From positions 1 through 20,523 of IMG/VR virus record IMGVR_UViG_3300028195_000030: 20,523 bases of DNA; one strand, 5' to 3'. The notes beneath the pieces are model-generated. The model had not been told where the DNA came from and did not search any database. It worked only from the letters and a program-made list of their open reading frames with translations. Positions 15,134 through 20,523 of this stretch are shown one piece after another; within the stretch, counting starts at the first letter, position 1, and the number at the start of each line of letters is the position of its first letter. The DNA comes from a virus. The position numbers and the translations under genes are program-made.

Positions 15134-16252
15134 TTATCTTTCCACTTTGAAACTGTTCTTTTCGTCAAAATATTGAACAGTTTCATCGGCAGTACCACTA
15201 CCACTTACTATTTTATAATTTATTCTGTAAAATCGTTCTGATTGTAATCCGTTCATCCAGAAGTTAAAATAGTTTCCGGTTGAATCACAACTAACTACTG
15301 AACCACTGCCAAACGGAACAATAACATCATCTGTATAAGCATCTTTTATTTGATAATATGTACTGCCACTTGGAAGAGTTTTTACCGTATTATATCCGGT
15401 AGTATATTGAGTTGATGAATATGACCGTTCTGGAAACATTTCCCTACCAACAACTCTAAATTTTACTTTTGAATTTTCTTTATACTTTTCTCTAAACCCT
15501 CTCATATAAATTTGCACATCTTCTAAATTAGCTGATGATAATGCTGTTAATGAACCAGTTACCCATTTTGAATCATCCCAAACTACTTCTAATTTTGGGG
15601 GATAAATTGTGTGAGTTTCCCTTGAGAAAAAACTGAAATTTCCATATCGTGTAGTATTTCCTTCTTCAACATCAGAATCAGTATTTCCAATGCTACCACT
15701 TCTTTTTACCATAAATCCCTCGTTTGAAACTGTACTGTGTAACCATTTCCACATAATATCAGTTACATCCATTCTTACATCTGCTGGTTCATTTGTAAAA
15801 GATTGTGATGCTTCGTATCCACTTCCACTATACCACGTTCCACCAGATCCAGAAACAGTATTCCATTGGGTTCTTGTTATCCCATTATCTTTCCATTTCC
15901 AACCTGCTCCATCTTCTACGATTGGAGAAAGATTATATCTTCCAGATCCATTCTCCCATGATTGACTTACTGGATATGAGTATAAAGTTTGATCTACATT
16001 CAATGCAGATGAATTTGCATCAAATAAATTTAAATAAAATTTTGTGCTTGAACCGGAAGTTATTAAACCAGATGATACTGATTGAGAAATATAAGTTAAA
16101 TCAAATTTAACGAGTGCTCTTGAAACATATATTTGAGTTCCGGCTACATTCATATCTTTTCTTATTTCTAAAATTTCATCCAACCCTGTATTCATGCTAT
16201 GACTTTGTTCGTAAAGTGTTGTGTCCTTTTCACTAAATTCAAAATAATGCAT
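15134..16252 (-). CDS. DNRLRE-domain-like structural protein of the baseplate region
   Basis: This 372-residue protein has an N-terminal part (about 1-226) with the landmarks of the DNRLRE family. These are an opening strand with DTTLYEQ and NTGLDEILEIRKDMN, then SRALVKFDLTYIS (44-56), DVTDIMWKWLHS (162-173), GFMVKRS (179-185), and a closing strand PPKLEVVW (218-225). DNRLRE is a beta-sandwich module known from bacterial cell-surface and secreted proteins. The C-terminal part (about 230-372) is another beta-rich region with ARG/LYS-rich strands (MRGFREKYKENSKVKFRVVG). The gene starts in a TAATG overlap with gp6, with GGGAG eight bases upstream, which implies coupled production with the wedge. 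In T4 this position would hold gp7/gp8, but no similarity to those is visible. It is probably a structural replacement or connector. Confidence 0.55.
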   Translation of the reverse strand: MHYFEFSEKDTTLYEQSHSMNTGLDEILEIRKDMNVAGTQIYVSRALVKFDLTYISQSVSSGLITSGSSTKFYLNLFDANSSALNVDQTLYSYPVSQSWENGSGRYNLSPIVEDGAGWKWKDNGITRTQWNTVSGSGGTWYSGSGYEASQSFTNEPADVRMDVTDIMWKWLHSTVSNEGFMVKRSGSIGNTDSDVEEGNTTRYGNFSFFSRETHTIYPPKLEVVWDDSKWVTGSLTALSSANLEDVQIYMRGFREKYKENSKVKFRVVGREMFPERSYSSTQYTTGYNTVKTLPSGSTYYQIKDAYTDDVIVPFGSGSVVSCDSTGNYFNFWMNGLQSERFYRINYKIVSGSGTADETVQYFDEKNSFKVER

Positions 16253-18180
16253 TATATATCTCCCAATACTCTTCCCCTAATATCTGTATCTGGGAATTTA
16301 ATTTCAAAAATTGCTGGATCAACCGATGGGTAAACTGTCCCATTAAATGTCGCACTTTGAATATCATAAATATTATCTGAATATCCAGAAGATGTTCCCC
16401 ATTTGTTTTCTACTATAACCAACTCATCTCTATTTTCAAGAGGTTTAACTATTGTAGCTACACCATCAACTTTTAATAACTCTGAAGCTATTCCTGATAG
16501 AATAATTGGTTGATTTATTTGCCACCTATCTATATTAAAATATGTTTTTAGTGAATCTACACACTTCAACAATACTTCATTTTTATTAAATCCTTTTTTT
16601 GTATAAATTGCAAATTGCAATCCTATATTTATTACCCAAGCATCTTTTAATTGAACTGCATCTGTCATCATTCTATATTGACTTAAATAAATTTTTACAT
16701 TTTCTTTTACTGCAGTATTTAGTCCGACTAATTTTTTACTTTGATTATATCCCAACATATACATATTTAATGCTAATGGGTTTGGTTGAAATGTTGTATC
16801 TGACTCATTTTGACCTGTTGCAGAAACTTGTTCATCTTGGATCATATAAACTTTAGATATATTGCCATATTTTGATGGTAATGAATATACACGAGTTATA
16901 TAATCATCCTTGGTTACTGCACGACCTTGAGCTTGAAAATATGCAAGTGCATTAGTTCGTACATTTTCTATTGTTTCACCACTACTACCACCTGTTGCTG
17001 GGTTTGGGTTAGTAACTGCTATAGAATTTTGAGTACTTGTTTTTAAACTCGCATCTAATGTTAAAGAATTATCAAACTCTGAACTTATCAATGAAATGTT
17101 ATTTATTCCGTTTGATGCGACATTATCACTAATACCACCACCGTAACTATATTTTATTGTTAATGTAGTATTTGTTGGAACTTGACCATACGTATCTGTA
17201 TTTAAAAAGTTTGCTGGATCAAATGAAGTATCAAGAAAACTTGGAGTTCCTGGTAGACTAGACCCAACGTTATTTGGGTTTGGTATTATTTCTTCATCTG
17301 CTCCAGAAGCTACTCCTGAGCCGAACCTTAATTCGGTTTTTTCGTCTGTTCTAATGTAAGTTTTAAATCTCTTTGAAGTTTTTACAAGTTTCAATAAAAA
17401 TGGTGCAAAATTTCTACCATTCACTAAATCTGGTGAATTCTTTGAAGTGTTTTCAAAGTCTGCATATACAGTATCTTGTGCTAAAAATGGGACTTCATAC
17501 CATTTGTTTCCATCACTATCCGTTACTGAAATTATTTCTAAAATTGGAGTGTTTTGTAAAACTACTCTTTTATATTTTTCAGCAGAACCAAATGTAATAT
17601 ATTCAGTAGAAACCGTTCCACTTACAGCCTTTGCTGATTTTTTAAGTAACCACTTTGTAATGTTACCACTATCATCCACTTCAAATATGTCTTCTTGTCG
17701 TGGACTCATTGAACTTGAATTTCTAAAAATTACATCATCCACACTTCTAAATACCGTGCCATTTGTTGAAGTTGCTTGTAATCCGTTGGATACATTAAGA
17801 CAATAATCTTCATTTGGTTGCCGTTTTCCATCTACTACATTATTTGGATCTGATGGAACGGTTTGGAACACGTCAAGTGTTACCGAAGATGGAGATGATA
17901 ATTTGGGCTTATATCCATATCCTTGAACTATTTCATAAATTGTTTTCTTTTCTTCTGCAAATGATAATAAACTTTCTTTAAATTGTTCATCAATATAATA
18001 TGATAAAACGTCTCCAACATATGATGCCATTTCTATAAACATCATCCCAGGGTCTGCTTCATTAAAATCATTATATGTGTTTGGGAAATAGGTCTGTGCA
18101 TATTCTATTAACCCATCCCTGAAACTACTAAAATCTTTATTTAAATATTTTACATCTCTGCTAAGTCCATGTTTAGCCAT
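16252..18180 (-). CDS. 6: Baseplate wedge protein gp6-like
   Basis: This 642-residue protein is close to the usual length of T4 gp6 (about 660). The N-terminal block, YLNKDFSSFRDGLIEYAQTY followed by FNEADPGMMFIEMASYVGDV (about 37-56), is the gp6/baseplate-J-type signature of T4-like phages. A central segment, ENVRTNALAYFQAQGRAVTK (about 404-423) with DDYITRVYSLPSKYG after it, and the C-terminal FNIDRWQINQPIILSGIASE are also typical. gp6 forms the ring of wedge dimers that surrounds the hub and transmits the conformational change on host contact. It follows the gp25-like gene by 20 bases, with a GGAG site before the ATG, the same order as in marine T4-like phages. Its end overlaps the DNRLRE gene as TAATG. 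No break or missing segment was noticed. Confidence 0.9.
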   Translation of the reverse strand: MAKHGLSRDVKYLNKDFSSFRDGLIEYAQTYFPNTYNDFNEADPGMMFIEMASYVGDVLSYYIDEQFKESLLSFAEEKKTIYEIVQGYGYKPKLSSPSSVTLDVFQTVPSDPNNVVDGKRQPNEDYCLNVSNGLQATSTNGTVFRSVDDVIFRNSSSMSPRQEDIFEVDDSGNITKWLLKKSAKAVSGTVSTEYITFGSAEKYKRVVLQNTPILEIISVTDSDGNKWYEVPFLAQDTVYADFENTSKNSPDLVNGRNFAPFLLKLVKTSKRFKTYIRTDEKTELRFGSGVASGADEEIIPNPNNVGSSLPGTPSFLDTSFDPANFLNTDTYGQVPTNTTLTIKYSYGGGISDNVASNGINNISLISSEFDNSLTLDASLKTSTQNSIAVTNPNPATGGSSGETIENVRTNALAYFQAQGRAVTKDDYITRVYSLPSKYGNISKVYMIQDEQVSATGQNESDTTFQPNPLALNMYMLGYNQSKKLVGLNTAVKENVKIYLSQYRMMTDAVQLKDAWVINIGLQFAIYTKKGFNKNEVLLKCVDSLKTYFNIDRWQINQPIILSGIASELLKVDGVATIVKPLENRDELVIVENKWGTSSGYSDNIYDIQSATFNGTVYPSVDPAIFEIKFPDTDIRGRVLGDI

Positions 18181-18200
18181 TTAATTTCTCCATTGTATTG

Positions 18201-18635
18201 TCACTGTGCTAATTCACTATATGATTCAAATTGCTCAAAACTTATAGACACTTGTGCAGACATTCCAGGTTCGAATGATAATCCAAAGTCTATTGATATA
18301 TTTACTGTATTTCTTCCGTAATCTGGAAGTTCCACTTTAAGTTTTTTAATATTTACATATGGAAGCCATTGTTCCATAGATTCTCTAATTGCCTCCTCTA
18401 ATTTATCATTTAAATTCTCATCCATTGGTTCAAAAATAACTTCATTTAATCTTGAACCAAATTCTGGTTGACCCACCCTTTCACCCTTCATAGTTTTCAA
18501 TAAATTTACTATATTGTGTTTTGCCTGTTCAAGAGTTGTATTTGTTTGAGTAAAATGACCAGTGTTGGAATATCCCATTGGTAAACTCAGACCAATGGAT
18601 ACATCTGGATTTAAATCTTTTTCTCTTGCTCCCAT
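18201..18635 (-). CDS. 25: Baseplate wedge protein gp25-like (GPW/gp25 family)
   Basis: This 144-residue protein is near the 132 residues of T4 gp25. It has the family's conserved core: a helix ending LLKTMKGERVGQPEFGSRLN (about 46-65), then EVIFEPMDENLNDKLEEAIR, then a basic strand (LPYVNIKKLKVELP) and NTVNISIDFGLSF. The 'GER...P.FGS.L...F' motif is diagnostic for the GPW/gp25 family, which has a lysozyme-like name but works as a structural wedge component and sheath-initiation factor. The start has a GGTAGGAG site. It is immediately followed by gp6, and the two proteins interact in the T4 baseplate core bundle. Confidence is high because both motif and context agree. Confidence 0.92.
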   Translation of the reverse strand: MGAREKDLNPDVSIGLSLPMGYSNTGHFTQTNTTLEQAKHNIVNLLKTMKGERVGQPEFGSRLNEVIFEPMDENLNDKLEEAIRESMEQWLPYVNIKKLKVELPDYGRNTVNISIDFGLSFEPGMSAQVSISFEQFESYSELAQ

Positions 18636-18645
18636 GTATAGTCTC

Positions 18646-19239
18646 CTACCTATTTATTGTTTCTTGACCAACTATTAACCCATCTTTTACTATAATTCTT
18701 TTTCTAATATATGATACAGTTCCATTTTCATTTTCAATAGTATCAGTTACTATAAAATCTTCTGTTAATCCGATATCACCATCCTTTGATTTATAGCCAC
18801 CAGTCCGTATCTTTCCATCAAATTTAATTTCTTTACGATTAAAAGTAATATTTAAACTATCAAAAATATTTCTAAATATTATTAACTGTTTTGCTGCATC
18901 AATATTTGATTTAGCTACTGTTCTAAATCTTTTTAGTAATCTTGATAATTTAGTTTTCTTAGTTTTAGGATTAGTTTGTACCCGTCTAATATTTAACTGT
19001 CCTTTTGGTGTTAAATATAAACTACCAGGTAACCTATTTTCTAAATAAGACTTATTATCAAGTTTATCTATCTCATCTTCACCAGTTAAATAGGAATGTA
19101 TAGCATCAGCTTCTTCAGCTGCCAATTTAGCATTTTCTTTTCGTATTCTACGTTTAGTTTCAGTATCTTGATCCTTATAAATTCTATCATTTTTTATTTT
19201 TTCAAGTTTGTACTTTAAAAACTGTTTATCTAATGCCAT
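18646..19239 (-). CDS. Unrecognised basic protein upstream of the wedge genes
   Basis: This 197-residue protein is strongly charged and Lys/Arg-rich. Its first 45 residues look like a long helix or coiled coil (FLKYKLEKIKNDRIYKDQDT onward, then RRIRKENAKLAAEEADAIHS). A linker follows, then a basic segment KTKKTKLSRLLKRFRTVAKS, then a C-terminal beta-rich part ending VKDGLIVGQETINR. I do not recognise the family. No enzyme motif, membrane segment or cysteine pair is present. It sits 10 bases before gp25 with a GAGATAAATA site, so it is transcribed with the baseplate genes. A tail-assembly or baseplate-hub-associated protein is likely from context only. Confidence 0.5.
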   Translation of the reverse strand: MALDKQFLKYKLEKIKNDRIYKDQDTETKRRIRKENAKLAAEEADAIHSYLTGEDEIDKLDNKSYLENRLPGSLYLTPKGQLNIRRVQTNPKTKKTKLSRLLKRFRTVAKSNIDAAKQLIIFRNIFDSLNITFNRKEIKFDGKIRTGGYKSKDGDIGLTEDFIVTDTIENENGTVSYIRKRIIVKDGLIVGQETINR

Positions 19240-19250
19240 TATTTATCTCA

Positions 19251-19769
19251 TTATGGGCGGAAATGTTTTCCACCTTTTTTCTCGTCTATTGCCTTCATTA
19301 CCTTTGAATAATCTCTTGTCAGTGCGTTTTGTACATGATCTGGAACACTTTCAACATTTACACCAGCTTTTTTTATCGATTCTACTGCTGCAATATCTCG
19401 TTTTTGCTGTTTGTCACCTTCAGTATTCATTCCGTAAGAACCTGCTAATAAATCATTCATTTTATTTGTGTCGTAAGTTCCACCACCCATTGTTGGATAG
19501 TCATTAGTACCACCACCTTGAATTCCACCGACCGTTTCATTTAAAATATTATTGAGAACTTCATTTTCTGTATAATTGATTGTCTCGTGTTTCTTGGCCT
19601 TATATTGTTTTTTACTTGGCAAATTCAAGTGGTTCTCTGTTAAGGGCTTTGAAACTAATTCGGTAAGTGAAGATGATCTATCTTCCTTAATAAATATCTC
19701 GTTTACCTGTTTTTTCACTTCTTTACGGACTACAAGTTCAATTATTTTTATTAACTCTTGTTTTTTCAT
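19251..19769 (-). CDS. Unrecognised protein with N-terminal coiled coil and glycine-rich middle
   Basis: This 172-residue protein begins with an amphipathic charged helix (MKKQELIKIIELVVRKEVKK, continuing to about 28), a kind of start common in small proteins of aquatic T4-like phages. A flexible region follows with Thr/Gly clusters (VGGIQGGGTNDYPTMGGGTY, about 80-99). It ends in a helical segment (AAVESIKKAGVNVESVPDHV, then VMKAIDEKKGGKHFRP). The leader is not a clear capsid-targeting signal because no (L/I)xE cleavage site sits where expected. The ATG has a TAGGAG site. It lies between the hydrophobic protein and the basic protein in the run before the wedge genes. The function is unknown; a minor virion or scaffold-type protein would fit the composition. 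Confidence 0.45.
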   Translation of the reverse strand: MKKQELIKIIELVVRKEVKKQVNEIFIKEDRSSSLTELVSKPLTENHLNLPSKKQYKAKKHETINYTENEVLNNILNETVGGIQGGGTNDYPTMGGGTYDTNKMNDLLAGSYGMNTEGDKQQKRDIAAVESIKKAGVNVESVPDHVQNALTRDYSKVMKAIDEKKGGKHFRP

Positions 19770-19786
19770 TTTGTTATCTCCTATTA

Positions 19787-20523
19787 TTAAAACCCATCTA
19801 AATATTGTTTTAATTCGTCACTAGAAAAACATCTATCCAATTCTTCCATTTGTTTTGACAATTCTTCTGATAAGGCTGAAGTATCTGTTTCTTCAAAGTC
19901 CGTATCAGCATCTAATTCTTTCCAAGTTCCACCATTATCTTCACATTCTTTTTTCGTTGAGTGTTTTGTTATGGTACAGAAACTAGCAGATTCATCATCA
20001 CCCATAGTTGGTGTTTCTTCTGTTATCTTCTTATACATATCTTGTAGGTCTTGAATATCCTTTGGATCTATCCACGTTCCACCAGCCGCTTCACAATCTT
20101 CTTTTGTCATTTCCCCAGCAACTTGTCCAGCACATTGTGCTAAAATTGACATTAATTGTGCTTGTAATACTGGGAGTATAGTACTAAATCTACCAATGGT
20201 CTGTAGTAACATACTAACTACCATATCCACTAATCCCATAATATTTAATACTTCCATTAATTTTTCTACTATTGGAACAATAAATGGTGGTTGCAACATT
20301 AAAATTTTTCTAACTATTTTTATGACCTTTTGAATAATCTTTATTACTTGAATTATTTGCTTTAGTACTGGCATCAATTCCATTATTGCCGCCATAACTT
20401 CCAATAATTTTTTTATAGTTGCCTTTACTGGTGGAGTACAAACATCTTCTGGATTTATTGTTGCCCTAGCCATTATTTTATCTACTTCTGCATTTAACTT
20501 ACCTAATGCTTGATTGAGTTTAC
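19787..20523 (-). CDS. Hydrophobic protein with two CxxxGGTW motifs, 5' end outside the window
   Basis: The frame is open from the window edge to the stop at 19787. An internal ATG at 20473 would give 228 residues, but the codons above it (KLNQALGKLNAEVDKI) read like normal protein in the same frame. That ATG also has no good ribosome site, unlike its neighbours, so the gene probably starts outside the window. Numbered from that Met, 20-115 is a long run of hydrophobic, partly basic helices (IIQVIKIIQKVIKIVRKILM; LVDMVVSMLLQTIG). The tail (120-228) is acidic with CEAAGGTW at 127-134 and CEDNGGTW at 177-184, which may be paired small cysteine turns. The function is not recognised. Membrane-active or core-packed helices in a virion protein, for example in the tail lumen, are possible. 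Confidence 0.5.
   Translation of the reverse strand, partial: KLNQALGKLNAEVDKIMARATINPEDVCTPPVKATIKKLLEVMAAIMELMPVLKQIIQVIKIIQKVIKIVRKILMLQPPFIVPIVEKLMEVLNIMGLVDMVVSMLLQTIGRFSTILPVLQAQLMSILAQCAGQVAGEMTKEDCEAAGGTWIDPKDIQDLQDMYKKITEETPTMGDDESASFCTITKHSTKKECEDNGGTWKELDADTDFEETDTSALSEELSKQMEELDRCFSSDELKQYLDGF

Noticed and set aside
14830-15204. Longer start at 15204 for the 100-residue gene
   Set aside because: It would overlap the DNRLRE gene by 71 bases and has a poor leader; the ATG at 15132 has GGAAAG upstream and follows the preceding stop directly.
15690-16110. Plus-strand frames across the structural genes (for example 15690-15965, 17447-17806, 11220-11468, 13290-13580)
   Set aside because: All lie opposite strongly supported minus-strand genes, show no recognisable motifs and lack ribosome binding sites.

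Overview
The window is a stretch of an AT-rich (roughly two-thirds A+T) tailed-phage genome. Its virion genes are T4-like: there are clear relatives of the baseplate wedge proteins gp25 and gp6, followed by baseplate and tail-fibre genes of the SGSG-rich type typical of uncultured aquatic myoviruses. Every supported gene lies on the minus strand, so transcription runs from high to low coordinates. Genes are packed with gaps of 0-50 bases (one of 103), and most have a GGAG- or AGGA-type ribosome binding site. Four junctions use the overlapping stop-start TAATG. No tRNA, integrase, IS element or CRISPR array was seen. The host cannot be named; regular Shine-Dalgarno sites argue mildly against a Bacteroidetes host.

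Layout in transcription order. (1) 20523-18646: three unrecognised proteins. The first is hydrophobic with two CxxxGGTW motifs, and its reading frame runs off the window. (2) 18635-16252: baseplate wedge genes gp25 and gp6. (3) 16252-14830: a DNRLRE-type beta-rich structural protein and a 100-residue protein. (4) 14830-8063: a 2255-residue baseplate/tail protein combining carbohydrate-binding-like segments, a P2 gpI-like segment, a LamG-like domain and three 32-residue repeats. (5) 7959-5326: four genes sharing an N-terminal 'MG[YF]' module. One appears split into separate N-part and C-part genes. (6) 5309-4821: a PKD-domain protein ending in eleven glycine-rich heptapeptides. (7) 4778-1553: three related fibre-like proteins. 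(8) 1537-1: small accessory genes: an MshEN-like domain, a mini-MscS-like membrane protein, an HExxH metalloprotease with a possible capsid-targeting leader, a PD-(D/E)XK nuclease, and the start of a probable DNA primase.

How the genes work together. gp25 and gp6 build the wedge around the tail hub. The giant protein and the DNRLRE protein probably connect wedge to fibres. The MG-module proteins, PKD/glycine-repeat protein and fibre paralogues probably form the host-contacting periphery, where duplication, module exchange and repeat-number change would alter host recognition. The 1537-502 genes are not structural in an obvious way. Their families (c-di-GMP-binding MshEN, MscS, zinc metalloprotease) suggest action on the host envelope or signalling, which is inference. 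An AT-only 12-base motif occurs in three of the four longest intergenic gaps and may be regulatory.
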